DNA of 64,000 bases from Lachnospiraceae bacterium UBA7179 (GCA_002491195.1 DKVL01000108.1:59671-123670); one strand, 5' to 3'; positions 50,706 to 59,148 are shown, counted from the first letter of the stretch. A program made the numbers and translations. Notes: a model not told the origin generated them from the letters alone.

Positions 50706-51072
50706 CCTCAAGAACAATCTCGAACAACTCCTGAATCTCCCTGTCCTCCATGCCACAGCTTCGCGCCTTTCGGATCGTCTGTTCAAACTCGGCCTCCACT
50801 TCCTTTTTCTTCTCCTCGAGCATCTGTGCCTGATTCGCGCACGCCACAAAACTTCCTTTGCCGTGCACTGTGACGACAAAACCCTCCGCTTCGAGCTGAT
50901 CATACGCCTTCTTGACTGTCAGCGCACTGACCTTGATATCCTTGGCCAGCGTCCTGACAGACGGAAGCATCGTCTCCTCGATCAGTTCCCCATGCATGAT
51001 CTTGTCCTTGATCTGACACACGATCTGCTCGTATACTGGCTGCATCGAAGTGTGGTTGATTATCAAATTCAT
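50695..51072 (-). CDS. GntR/YtrA-family repressor of the adjacent ABC transporter
   Basis: The 125-residue protein has a GntR winged helix: MQPVYEQIVCQIKDKIMHGE, then LPSVRTLAKDIKVSALTVKKAYDQLEAEGFV and TVHGKGSFVA. A short helical tail is typical of the YtrA subfamily, whose members lack a ligand domain and control ABC exporters. I chose the ATG at 51072 (GGAAGTGGATAAAACG upstream); the frame extends back to 51174. Its promoter contains an ACAGT/ACTGT palindrome in the spacer. The last codons overlap the repeat at 50588-50705. Confidence 0.88.
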   Translation of the reverse strand: MNLIINHTSMQPVYEQIVCQIKDKIMHGELIEETMLPSVRTLAKDIKVSALTVKKAYDQLEAEGFVVTVHGKGSFVACANQAQMLEEKKKEVEAEFEQTIRKARSCGMEDREIQELFEIVLEDSV

Positions 51073-51219
51073 CGTTTTATCCACTTCCTTTATTTGTTCA
51101 TGAACATGTTTTTTGAACACGCAGAAACCATCCAGGATCGATCCAACGGTTTCCGCCAAAAGAGTTTTGATCAAACTATTTTCTGTTCAAAATAGTTTCT
51201 ACCCTCTCTTGATATAAAC

Positions 51220-51248
51220 AGTATATAACAGTATTTAACTGTTGTCAA
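51220..51248 (-). promoter_or_regulatory. Promoter of the gntR-ABC operon with operator in the spacer
   Basis: On the minus strand TTGACA (51248-51243), a 17-base spacer, and TATACT (51225-51220). The spacer contains the perfect palindrome ACAGT-ATTTA-ACTGT (51228-51242). Further ACTGT/ACAGT half sites flank it (51217-51275). This is the expected binding site of the YtrA-type repressor. Confidence 0.7.
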
Positions 51249-51300
51249 CTGTTTTATACTGTTTATTTATTATTTTAAACTGTATCAGCCGTTATCCCCA

Positions 51301-51530
51301 TTAGGAACTGTTCAGAAATAACATGTGCAGTTAGCTGACATCTTCCTCTGGGCGCCTGTGTGCATAAAAAACGGCGGCCTGGATCTTCAAAACCACCGTA
51401 AATATTTTTTTCTCCGATAGCACCACTCCGCAATCAGTTACATAGCCCGCTATGCGCCTGATTGTGGAGCGGCACTCTCGAAGAAATATCCTGCGCAATC
51501 TGCATCAGTTATTTTCCTACAATTCCTTAA
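51301..51530. repeat. 230-bp miniature inverted-repeat element
   Basis: The ends TTAGGAACTGTTCAGAAATAA and TTATTTTCCTACAATTCCTTAA are inverted with mismatches. Inside lies a GC-rich hairpin CCGCAATCAG.../...CTGATTGTGG around TAGCCCGCTA. No open frame supports a transposase. The right half matches 44240-44336. Its end contributes the last codons and stop of the gene at 51517. Confidence 0.75.
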
Positions 51531-51810
51531 TAAACAGAGAAAGAATAACAATCCCGCACATAAGCACGACCCAAAAGCTGCTGATCACAGTTGAAAGAAT
51601 ATTGATCATGCTTCGGCTATCGCGGTTTTTCACACAGATCACAGAAAGAACCAGTCCCAGGAAAACGGAGAAGATATTTACTCCCGCCAAAATGGAACGT
51701 ACACTGTCTCCCAACATCATATGAAATAGCGTTGGAACAAACGTTGCCAAAGGCAAAATACTGACGATCAATGCTGCTGTACTCAATTTTTGAAATTTTT
51801 TATTTTCCAT
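51517..51810 (-). CDS. Small three-helix membrane protein at the end of the LanFEG operon (97 residues)
   Basis: Three hydrophobic helices are seen: STAALIVSILPLATFVPTLF, ILAGVNIFSVFLGLVLSVIC and VISSFWVVLMCGIVILSLFI. ATGAGGTAAATT precedes the ATG, four bases after the LanG-like stop. It is not recognised as a known lantibiotic immunity protein (LanI are usually lipoproteins), but small membrane proteins often accompany such transporters. The last residues (IKEL-stop) are encoded by the end of a repeat element, so the original C-terminus may have been replaced. Confidence 0.65.
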   Translation of the reverse strand: MENKKFQKLSTAALIVSILPLATFVPTLFHMMLGDSVRSILAGVNIFSVFLGLVLSVICVKNRDSRSMINILSTVISSFWVVLMCGIVILSLFIKEL

Positions 51811-51813
51811 AAT

Positions 51814-52578
51814 TTACCTCATTTCTTTGAAACCAAAACGTGTTATCGCCGCCGTAAGTACCAAGGCAAAAATCAATATTGCACATGGCAGAAACGGAAA
51901 TAACTGAAAACTATTATGAACTCCTTTTGCTGTAAAGTCGTGCAGGGAGCAGGAAACCAGATAACCGCTATAACAATAAGGATAAACAATCCAAAGCGGC
52001 GTATTTGCTACTAATACCCCTGGGATAACAAGAAACAGATTGAATCCGACGGACAGCAACGGTTTCTCAAACAGTACCGTAATCGCCCACATTGCCGCCA
52101 CACCAGGAAGCATGGTAAAAAATAACCCCGCGCACCACTTCATCAGATACAGAATCGGCAGCGTTTCTGCAATCCCTGTACTGTTCGTTGCAATCAACCC
52201 TGTTATCACAAAAACAACGAGAAAAACAAGCATTTCCATAAATAGATAAAACAAAAGTACACAGAATTTTGCTGCCGAAAGGGCATAGCGGCTGACAGGC
52301 AAAGCCAACATTTTCAAAATTCCGTTGTTCCCTGTTTCCCGTCCCGCAATCATCACACATACAACGATCATGCTGAACGGAAGCAGATAATAGGCATAAA
52401 CCAATGCGCTCTGAATGAACATCGCCGCCCATGCGTTTGTATATTCCGGTGAAAAATAACTTTGCAGGTTCGCCACGCCAGAAGCCACAACCAACAGCGG
52501 GGCTATAAAAATCAAAGGTATGATTTTACCTCGTTTTACCTTTAGAAACTCGATTTTAAGCAACTCTAAAAAACGCAT
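51814..52578 (-). CDS. Lantibiotic-immunity-type ABC permease (LanG-like)
   Basis: The 254-residue protein has six hydrophobic helices. The N-terminal MRFLELLKIEFLKVKRGKII is characteristic of the LanE/LanG ABC-2 permeases, as is the SYFSPEYTNAWAAMF loop. I chose the ATG at 52578 with AAGGAGGAGTGCGGT upstream; an upstream in-frame ATG at 52632 lies inside the LanE-like gene. With LanF and LanE it would expel or exclude lantibiotic-like peptides from the membrane. No LanA or LanM genes are seen, so this is a stand-alone resistance unit. Confidence 0.83.
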   Translation of the reverse strand: MRFLELLKIEFLKVKRGKIIPLIFIAPLLVVASGVANLQSYFSPEYTNAWAAMFIQSALVYAYYLLPFSMIVVCVMIAGRETGNNGILKMLALPVSRYALSAAKFCVLLFYLFMEMLVFLVVFVITGLIATNSTGIAETLPILYLMKWCAGLFFTMLPGVAAMWAITVLFEKPLLSVGFNLFLVIPGVLVANTPLWIVYPYCYSGYLVSCSLHDFTAKGVHNSFQLFPFLPCAILIFALVLTAAITRFGFKEMR

Positions 52579-52591
52579 ACCGCACTCCTCC

Positions 52592-53329
52592 TTATTCATA
52601 ATGATTGCGTTTCGCAGCCCCCAATCCGGCAAAAAGGAAGACAGCCGTGTGAGCCAGTGACAAAATTGTAATGATACAATCCGGCTGTGCGCTCATTGCA
52701 ACAGCAGGTTTTAGCATGAGCACAAAAGGATGTACACAGAGCAAAATGTTATCCGACACAGCCAATGCCATACCGCTTAAAAATCCTGCGACACCGATTC
52801 CAAGAGGCACCCACATATTTTCAAAGCGGGAAGATACGAAAATCATAAACGATAATACGGGCATTGACGTTATAAAGGAATATCCGGCAAAAGACAGCAG
52901 CGTTCCAAGCTCAAATGTACCCTGCGGTAAATCTGTCAGACCAATTTGTGTAAGCGCCAGATTCTGAAAAACAATTGCAGCCAGGAGCATGACCGTCAAG
53001 ATCAAAAATTTGCAAAAATACATCATTGGAACACTCATGGGGAGCATATACATTTTTTTAACGGCACTTCCCTTATATTCCATATTGTAGATCATGCAGG
53101 CGGCGACTATGATCCCGAACATATTCAGAACCATAACCATGCCATACAACTGCGTGAGCAGCACATCCATCGGCGCTAATGGCAGACTCAAAAGCGTATC
53201 CTTCCGCACCATAAAATTGACAACGGCGTATGCGGCCCCCAAAATACCAACTGCAAGCATTAATGGAATAATACCCGTGCGCTTTTCTTTTCTAATCTCG
53301 ATCGCAAATGCCCTCATAGTGATGCTCAT
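52592..53329 (-). CDS. Lantibiotic-immunity-type ABC permease (LanE-like)
   Basis: The 245-residue protein has six membrane helices, beginning with RAFAIEIRKEKRTGIIPLMLAVGIL, the usual cytosolic-helix-one transition of LanE/MutE proteins. The LPLAPMDVLLTQLYGMVMVLN loop and TSMPVLSFMIFVSSRFENMWVPLGIG further support it. The start overlaps the stop of the ATPase gene by ATGA. It is paired with the LanG-like permease 13 bases downstream. Confidence 0.83.
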   Translation of the reverse strand: MSITMRAFAIEIRKEKRTGIIPLMLAVGILGAAYAVVNFMVRKDTLLSLPLAPMDVLLTQLYGMVMVLNMFGIIVAACMIYNMEYKGSAVKKMYMLPMSVPMMYFCKFLILTVMLLAAIVFQNLALTQIGLTDLPQGTFELGTLLSFAGYSFITSMPVLSFMIFVSSRFENMWVPLGIGVAGFLSGMALAVSDNILLCVHPFVLMLKPAVAMSAQPDCIITILSLAHTAVFLFAGLGAAKRNHYE

Positions 53330-54162
53330 AACATTGCCCTCTGCTTTCTGTCTGCGTTGTCCTGATCAATCATAGACAGGAACATCTCTTCCAAATTAGC
53401 GGTGCTGATCTTTTGATCTGCATCAAATCCGGACTGCGATACAAAGCCGTTTTGCGATGCAAACCCGTTTTGTGATGCATACCCGGCTTGCATTGCATTC
53501 TGCCGCAATTCGTCCAGGCTGCCCTCAAACAGCAGACATCCATGATTGAGTATTCCTATGTCATCTGCCATTAACTCGATCTCAGACAGCATATGCGAAG
53601 AGATAAGAACCGTACAATCGTAAAGGCTGGGCAGCGATTTGATCAAATTTCGGATTTCATGTATACCGGATGGGTCAAGCCCATTTGTAGGCTCATCCAG
53701 AATCAAGATCGGCGGTCTGCCCAGCAAGGCTCCGGCAAGTCCCAACCGCTGCTTCATACCCAATGAGTATTTTTTTGCCAGCCGCCCGCCAAATTCAGAA
53801 AGCCCTACAAGCTCCAATGCGTCCGCAACACAGCTTTCGGGAAGTCCCAAAATGCGGCGGATGATATCCAGATTTTCTTTGCCCGTCAGATTTGCGTAAA
53901 AAGAAGGCGATTCGATAAAGGAACCTACTTCTTTCAAAATAGAAAGACGGTCATTCGGAAATTGCTTTCCGTCAATCGTGAAACTGCCTTCGGTGGGCGC
54001 AGTCAGTCCTAAGAGCATTTTCATCGTAGTGGATTTCCCGGCGCCGTTCGGACCAAGGAAGCCGTAAATGCTGCCTTTCTGAATGTTTAATGATACGTTG
54101 TTCACAGCGACAAACGATTTGTATTTTTTTGTCAGCTGTTCTGTTTTGATTATGTAATCCAT
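53326..54162 (-). CDS. Lantibiotic-immunity-type ABC ATPase (LanF-like) with hexapeptide repeats
   Basis: The 278-residue ATP-binding subunit has Walker A GPNGAGKSTTMKMLLG, signature YSLGMKQRLGLAGALLG, Walker B PILILDEPTNGLDPSG and VLISSHMLSEIE. The LanF-typical E-loop appears where other ABC proteins have Gln. Between the core and the short C-terminal helix a hexapeptide SQNGFA/SQNGFV is repeated three times, encoded by three 18-bp units (53429-53482). AGGAGAGGTTTAT precedes the ATG. It heads the four-gene operon and is divergent from its two-component system. Confidence 0.92.
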   Translation of the reverse strand: MDYIIKTEQLTKKYKSFVAVNNVSLNIQKGSIYGFLGPNGAGKSTTMKMLLGLTAPTEGSFTIDGKQFPNDRLSILKEVGSFIESPSFYANLTGKENLDIIRRILGLPESCVADALELVGLSEFGGRLAKKYSLGMKQRLGLAGALLGRPPILILDEPTNGLDPSGIHEIRNLIKSLPSLYDCTVLISSHMLSEIELMADDIGILNHGCLLFEGSLDELRQNAMQAGYASQNGFASQNGFVSQSGFDADQKISTANLEEMFLSMIDQDNADRKQRAML

Positions 54163-54224
54163 ATAAACCTCTCCTTTCGCTGCTTATAGGATACCAGTAC
54201 AACCTTGCGATAACATTCTCTTTA

Positions 54225-54245
54225 CCTTACATTTCCCTTACATTT
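54225..54245 (-). promoter_or_regulatory. Response-regulator tandem sites upstream of lanFEG
   Basis: Two copies of AAATGTAAGG on the minus strand (54234-54225 and 54245-54236) repeat with an 11-base period, one helical turn, as expected for an OmpR-type regulator dimer. They lie about 65 bases ahead of the LanF-like start. The response regulator encoded divergently at 54417 is the likely binder. Confidence 0.6.
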
Positions 54246-54416
54246 GCCAAACTCCTAAAATATTTCACAACTATATGATATAATAAATTATATCTCGCTG
54301 CGCTCATGGTAAAATAACAGAGAAGGCGCGGCTCATGAAAACCGTGTTTGACAAAAAGTATCGCGAAGACAATTGAGATGGTATGGTATGATATGGCTGT
54401 GAAAGGGGATTGTCCT

Positions 54417-55127
54417 ATGAATGAAGATTATCTGCGAAAGAAACGGATCCTGCTTGTCGATGATGAGCAGGAACTTTTAGACATGGTTCTGTCGATTTTG
54501 ACAGAATACGGATTTGAGAATGTCAAAACTGCAAAAAATGTGAAAGAAGCGATAGAAGACGCCCAAAAATCCCGCCCGGAATTAGCAATACTTGACGTAA
54601 TGCTTCCAGACGGAAACGGGTTTGACTTAATGGAACAGTTAAGAAAAGACGGCGATTATCCTATTCTATTTCTGACGGCCCGCGGCGAAGAGGACGACAA
54701 ATTCAAGGGCTTTGGATTAGGCGCTGATGATTATATCGTAAAACCTTTTTTGCCAAAAGAACTTTTGTTTCGTGTGATGGCAATTCTGCGCAGAAGCTAC
54801 AAAGACGAAAATCCTCTTGTATCCTTACATGATAGTCAGATCGATCTTTCGCGTGCCGAGGTCATAAAAAATGGCGAGCACATCCCGCTGACGGCAAAAG
54901 AGCACGATCTGCTGTCCGCCTTATATCGCAATGCAGGGCGTATTGTGACGATTGACGCATTGTGTGAAGCAGCATGGGGCAGCAATCCCTTTGGATATGA
55001 AAATTCCCTGATGGCGCACATACGCCGTATCAGGGAAAAAATAGAGCAAAATCCCTCCCAGCCCGTTTCGTTAGTTACCGTCAAAGGATTAGGTTATAAG
55101 TTAATTGTGGAGGGAAAATCGTTATGA
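54417..55127 (+). CDS. OmpR-type response regulator paired with LanFEG
   Basis: The 236-residue protein has the receiver residues DDEQ at the start, phospho-acceptor Asp in LAILDVMLPDGNGF and DDYIVKPFLPK. Its winged-helix output includes LTAKEHDLLSALYRNAGRIV and SLVTVKGLGYKL. I chose the ATG at 54417 with GAAAGGGGATTGTCCT upstream; the frame extends back to 54348. Its stop overlaps the kinase start by ATGA. The divergent operon carries its likely sites at 54225-54245. Comparable systems (CprK-CprR, NisRK) turn on immunity transporters on sensing peptide antibiotics. Confidence 0.9.
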   Translation: MNEDYLRKKRILLVDDEQELLDMVLSILTEYGFENVKTAKNVKEAIEDAQKSRPELAILDVMLPDGNGFDLMEQLRKDGDYPILFLTARGEEDDKFKGFGLGADDYIVKPFLPKELLFRVMAILRRSYKDENPLVSLHDSQIDLSRAEVIKNGEHIPLTAKEHDLLSALYRNAGRIVTIDALCEAAWGSNPFGYENSLMAHIRRIREKIEQNPSQPVSLVTVKGLGYKLIVEGKSL

Positions 55128-56509
55128 AAAGTATTCCAAAACTGATTCGCCGCTTTGTCGGGATAATGACATTGAGCACAATGCTCCTTGTTATTTTGAA
55201 TGTCATTTTTTTTGCGCTGGTTTTCGTGAGAAATACATCCACATTTTCTCCGTGGGATATGGCGGATCATGTGGCAGCCGCGTTGGAATTAACACAAGAC
55301 GGCTATTCCATATCTGATGATATCATAGCGGAACTACAAAACCAAAATGCCTGGGCTATTCTCATTAACGATGCTACACGACAGGTTGTATGGCGGACTG
55401 ATTATTTGCCCAACAATATCCCTACGCAGTACACATTATCAGATATTGCGGAGCTGACGCGCGGCTATATAGACGGATACCCCACTTTTACAGGAGAAGC
55501 CCAAAACGGATTATTGGTATTAGGCTATCCAAAAGATCGATTCTGGAAGCATACAAGGGCAAGCTGGGACTATCATTTTATCGCCAGTCTTCCCAAGAAC
55601 ACAATGATGATTGCAGCCATCAATATTGCCTTAATTTTTCTCATATATGCTGCTGTTAATTGGAAATTGCTGCGTTCCATCGGACCCATAACAAATGGAA
55701 TCCAGAATCTGTCAGGCGGCAGTCCTGTTTGCCTGAAAGAAAAAGGACTGCTTTCCGAATTAGCGGAAAAGCTCAATAAAACATCTGAAATATTACAAAT
55801 GCAGGCCAAACAGCTGCAAAAAAAAGAAACTGCACGGGCAAACTGGATTGCAGGCGTTTCCCATGATGTCAGAACGCCGTTGTCAATGATCATGGGTTAC
55901 GCCGGACAGTTGGAAAACTCAGAAAATCTGTCAGAAACCGAGCGCAAAAAAGCCGCTGTCATTGTAAAGCAGAGCAGTCGGATAAAAGATCTGATCAACG
56001 ACCTCAATCTTGCTTCCAGACTGGAATATGATATGCAGCCGCTGACAATGAAACGGGAAAATGCAGTATCTATAATCCGACAGGTTGTTGTGGATTTTAT
56101 GAACATGAATATTGATGATCGATTTCCGATTGAATGGAAGACCGCCGATACCCTGACTGCCTGTTACATTAACGCTGATAAGGATTTACTGAAACGTGCC
56201 GTATCAAACCTGATTCAAAACAGCATCAACCACAATGAAAACGGGTGCGTGATCTACGCGTCTGTCGATGATGATAACAATACTTGCAGGATCTGTATTG
56301 AAGATAACGGAACAGGAGCTTCCGACGAACAGATTGACAGACTCAACCATACACCCCATTATATGACCTGTGATACGGATACCACCGAACAGCGGCACGG
56401 CCTGGGGCTGCTGATTGTGAAACAGATCATAAAAGGGCATAATGGAACCATTTTAATCGATCACAGCGAATACGACGGATTCAAAGTCGTACTCATCATA
56501 CCAAAATAA
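55124..56509 (+). CDS. Sensor histidine kinase paired with LanFEG
   Basis: This 461-residue kinase has membrane helices near residues 15-35 and 165-185 that bracket an extracytoplasmic domain of about 130 residues with several acidic residues, suited to binding cationic peptides. A HAMP-like linker follows, then the H box AGVSHDVRTPLSMIMGYAGQL, the N-box SNLIQNSINHNENG and G box RHGLGLLIVKQIIKGHNG. It overlaps the response regulator by four bases. A bidirectional terminator follows. Closest functional analogues are NisK/SpaK/CprK by context. Confidence 0.9.
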   Translation: MKSIPKLIRRFVGIMTLSTMLLVILNVIFFALVFVRNTSTFSPWDMADHVAAALELTQDGYSISDDIIAELQNQNAWAILINDATRQVVWRTDYLPNNIPTQYTLSDIAELTRGYIDGYPTFTGEAQNGLLVLGYPKDRFWKHTRASWDYHFIASLPKNTMMIAAINIALIFLIYAAVNWKLLRSIGPITNGIQNLSGGSPVCLKEKGLLSELAEKLNKTSEILQMQAKQLQKKETARANWIAGVSHDVRTPLSMIMGYAGQLENSENLSETERKKAAVIVKQSSRIKDLINDLNLASRLEYDMQPLTMKRENAVSIIRQVVVDFMNMNIDDRFPIEWKTADTLTACYINADKDLLKRAVSNLIQNSINHNENGCVIYASVDDDNNTCRICIEDNGTGASDEQIDRLNHTPHYMTCDTDTTEQRHGLGLLIVKQIIKGHNGTILIDHSEYDGFKVVLIIPK

Positions 56510-56563
56510 AATCCCCCAAAGCACCAATGCCTCACCTGCATTCTCCGCTCTGGGGGATTTTAT
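56508..56563. terminator. Bidirectional intrinsic terminator
   Basis: AAAATCCCCCA (56508-56518) pairs with TGGGGGATTTT (56551-56561), followed by ATTTTATG. On the minus strand the A-run becomes a T-run, so it ends the aminotransferase transcript as well as the kinase transcript. Confidence 0.8.
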
Positions 56564-56577
56564 TTTATGAAAAAATA

Positions 56578-57861
56578 TTATTCCGCTAAGTATTTCTCAA
56601 TCGATGCCAATTTTACACAATGAACAAACACTGCGCATGCCTGCTTGAGTTCTTCCGGCGTCGGAAGTGTCGGCGCGATGCGGATGCTCGTGTCCTTCGG
56701 ATCGTTCATATAAGGGTACGTCGAACCAGCCGGCGTCATGACTACGCCTGCCTCCTTGCAGAGCGCTACGACACGCTTTGCACAGCCCTCCAACGTGTCA
56801 AACGCGATAAAGTATCCGCCGAGCGGCTTGATCCAGCTTCCGATCTCCAGCCCGCCAAGCTCTTTCTCAAGGCAATCGAGAACCGCCTCAAACTTCGGCT
56901 TTAACAGCGCCGCATGCTTCTCCATATGCGCGTGCACGCCAGCCGCATTCTTGAAGTACATCACATGGCGCATCTGGTTGATCTTGTCAAATCCAATCGT
57001 CTGCAGGCTCACTGTCTTTTTCACTTCTGCAAGGTTTTTCGGGGACGTGATCAGCGCTGCCACGCCTGCGCCCGGGAATGTTACCTTGGAAGTCGAGCAC
57101 ACCTCATAATACAGATCCGGATTGCCCGCTTTCTCGCACTCCGTCACGATGTTCAACATCTCCACTTTATTGTCAACATAGATATGATGGAACGCGTATG
57201 CATTGTCCCAGAAGATTCTAAAATCAGGCGCTGCCGGTTTCAGGTTCGCAAATCTCCTGACAACCTCGTCTGAATAGACAACGCCTGCAGGATTCGTGTA
57301 TTTTGGAACATTCCAGATTCCCTTGACCGCCGGATCGTTGTTGACATACTTCTCCACCAGGTCCATATCCGGTCCATTCTCGTCCATCGGGATATTGATC
57401 ATCTCGACGCCAAAGCTCTCAGTGATCGCAAAGTGCCTGTCATATCCGGGCACAGGACACAGGAACTTCACCTTCTCCTGCCTGCACCACGGTGTATTTC
57501 CGCCGATACCATGTATCATTGCCCTCGAAACCAGGTCATACATAATATTTAAGCTGGAATTGCCAAATACCATCACATGGTCAACCGGGCACTCCATGAG
57601 CTCTGCAAAAAGCTCCTTCGCCTCCTTGATGCCATCAAATGCTCCGTAGTTTCTAAGGTCTACCTTATCCTCACCCTTAAACACGGACTCGCTGTTGAGC
57701 ACATCGAGCATGCCGACGGACAGGTCAAGCTGGTCTGCTGCCGGCTTGCCGCGCGACATGTCAAGTTTCATGTCTGCCTTTTTCAATTCTTCATACTCTG
57801 CCTGTAATTTCGTCTGAAGTGCACGCAATTCTTCCTTGCTCAAATCCTTGTATGCTTTCAT
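56578..57861 (-). CDS. PLP-dependent aminotransferase (class I, aspartate-type subgroup)
   Basis: This 427-residue fold-type I enzyme has KLDMSRGKPAADQLDLS near residue 30, a family mark of the 'aminotransferase class I, PF12897' group. GNSSLNIMYDLVSRAM binds the cofactor phosphate, NVPKYTNPAGVVYSDE and WDNAYAFHHIYVD give the cofactor Asp/Tyr, and EVCSTSKVTFPGAGVA carries the Schiff-base Lys. It lacks the MocR-type HTH. It probably transfers an amino group from aspartate or alanine. I chose the ATG at 57861 with GGAGGTTATGGAAAA upstream. Monocistronic; the terminator at 56508-56563 closes it. Confidence 0.88.
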   Translation of the reverse strand: MKAYKDLSKEELRALQTKLQAEYEELKKADMKLDMSRGKPAADQLDLSVGMLDVLNSESVFKGEDKVDLRNYGAFDGIKEAKELFAELMECPVDHVMVFGNSSLNIMYDLVSRAMIHGIGGNTPWCRQEKVKFLCPVPGYDRHFAITESFGVEMINIPMDENGPDMDLVEKYVNNDPAVKGIWNVPKYTNPAGVVYSDEVVRRFANLKPAAPDFRIFWDNAYAFHHIYVDNKVEMLNIVTECEKAGNPDLYYEVCSTSKVTFPGAGVAALITSPKNLAEVKKTVSLQTIGFDKINQMRHVMYFKNAAGVHAHMEKHAALLKPKFEAVLDCLEKELGGLEIGSWIKPLGGYFIAFDTLEGCAKRVVALCKEAGVVMTPAGSTYPYMNDPKDTSIRIAPTLPTPEELKQACAVFVHCVKLASIEKYLAE

Positions 57862-57988
57862 TTTTCCATAACCTCCATCATTCATATGCAATTGCCATAT
57901 CACATATTTTCTCACCAGTTCCTTTCCTACTATATAACAACTATTCCCATTCTGTCAATAATTTGTATACGTGTATATCGGTATTTTT

Positions 57989-58131
57989 GTAACATTTTAG
58001 CCTTCGGCTTCCTGTTACAAGCATCAAGCCATGCAAAAACCGCTTCGCGGTTGGCTTGATGCATCTCAACCACTACACATTCTTACGGACTTTGCAGCGT
58101 AGTGCAAAGTCCTAGGCTGAACTGTAACATA
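57989..58131. repeat. Multi-hairpin structured repeat, second copy
   Basis: On the plus strand GTTACA...TGTAAC closes hairpins GCATCAAGCC/GGCTTGATGC (with inner AACCGC-TTCG-CGGTT) and GGACTTTGCA/TGCAAAGTCC. The linker GATGCATCTCAACCACTACAC is shared almost exactly with the copy at 28931-29063. No gene is visible between 57862 and 58480 apart from this and the next repeat. Confidence 0.65.
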
Positions 58132-58224
58132 TTTTTCTTTATACAATCGCCTCAGCCAAAATCTTGTCGCCGATTCTGATCCCTGTCTCTTTTGACTGAT
58201 ACGCATTTCCCTTCCATACTTCCT

Positions 58225-58362
58225 GTCATGTCAGCACAGCCGACACAAACAATCCGTGAGAAGAATGCCCGCCATTTGGGCATTCTTCCGGGTGCAATTT
58301 AGATTTTCTTAATCCGCGCACTTTGCGGGCTTAGAAAATCTTTGCACACTTCTCACGTTGAC
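58225..58362. repeat. Structured intergenic repeat (three-way junction type), copy C
   Basis: Outer stem GTGAGAAG/CTTCTCAC encloses hairpin AGAATGCCC/GGGCATTCT and the long hairpin GTGCAA...TTAGATTTTCTTAA with TTAGAAAATCTTTGCAC. It is the most complete of three copies (others at 34975 and 50588) and lies about 120 bases ahead of the response-regulator gene. Confidence 0.7.
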
Positions 58363-58480
58363 TCCAAGAATATAAATTGTGCAAATAAAGGAATAGACCT
58401 TGACGGCACTTTTGTCAGTTGATATGATGAAAAATATCTTTATATGGACATTTTATTTTATAGAAGAAAGGAACATCACC

Positions 58481-59146
58481 ATGAAAATCCTGATTGTTGA
58501 GGACGATAAGGCATTGAACAACGGCATTGCACTATCCCTGGGCAGCGATGACATTCTGCAAGCCTTCTGCATCGCGGAGGCCGAAAAAGTGCTGGACAGC
58601 AGCATTGACCTGATGATCCTTGATATCAATCTGCCCGACGGCAGCGGTCTCGATCTCTGCCGCCGGATCCGGCAGACCAGCAGCCTGCCCATCATTTTCC
58701 TGACAGCCAACGACATGGAGGTCGATATCGTGACCGGCCTCGAGAGCGGCGCTGACGACTATATCACCAAGCCCTTTTCACTTGCTGTCCTGCGCGCAAG
58801 GGTGAACACGGTTTTGCGGCGCAAATCAAATAACCAGCATGACAATGGAGTGTTCCGTTCGGGAAACTTTGTGTTTGACTTTGACAGCATGAAATTCCTT
58901 GTCGGCGATATGCCGGTCGAGCTCAGCAAAATAGAACAAAAGCTCCTGAAAATATTGGTACAGAATCCGGGACAAACTCTGCCACGTGAGATGCTGCTCG
59001 ACCGTGTATGGACTGACAACGCGGAGTTTGTCGAAGCAAACGCACTGTCGGTCGCGGTGAAGCGGCTGCGCCAGAAAATCCCCAACGCGCCAATCAAATC
59101 TATCTACGGAATTGGTTATTTATGGGAAGCGAAACAAAGGGAATAA
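58481..59146 (+). CDS. OmpR-type response regulator of the FtsX-type ABC unit
   Basis: The 221-residue protein has VEDDKALNNG at the acidic pocket, phospho-acceptor Asp in LMILDINLPDGSGLDL and GADDYITKPFSLAVL. Its winged-helix output contains LSKIEQKLLKILVQNPGQTL and IKSIYGIGYLWEAK. I chose the ATG at 58481 (AGAAAGGAACATCACC upstream); the frame is open back to 58400. The histidine kinase starts two bases after its stop. It belongs with BceR/VraR-type regulators that control drug-exporting FtsX-type ABC transporters. Confidence 0.9.
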   Translation: MKILIVEDDKALNNGIALSLGSDDILQAFCIAEAEKVLDSSIDLMILDINLPDGSGLDLCRRIRQTSSLPIIFLTANDMEVDIVTGLESGADDYITKPFSLAVLRARVNTVLRRKSNNQHDNGVFRSGNFVFDFDSMKFLVGDMPVELSKIEQKLLKILVQNPGQTLPREMLLDRVWTDNAEFVEANALSVAVKRLRQKIPNAPIKSIYGIGYLWEAKQRE

Positions 59147-59148
59147 CA

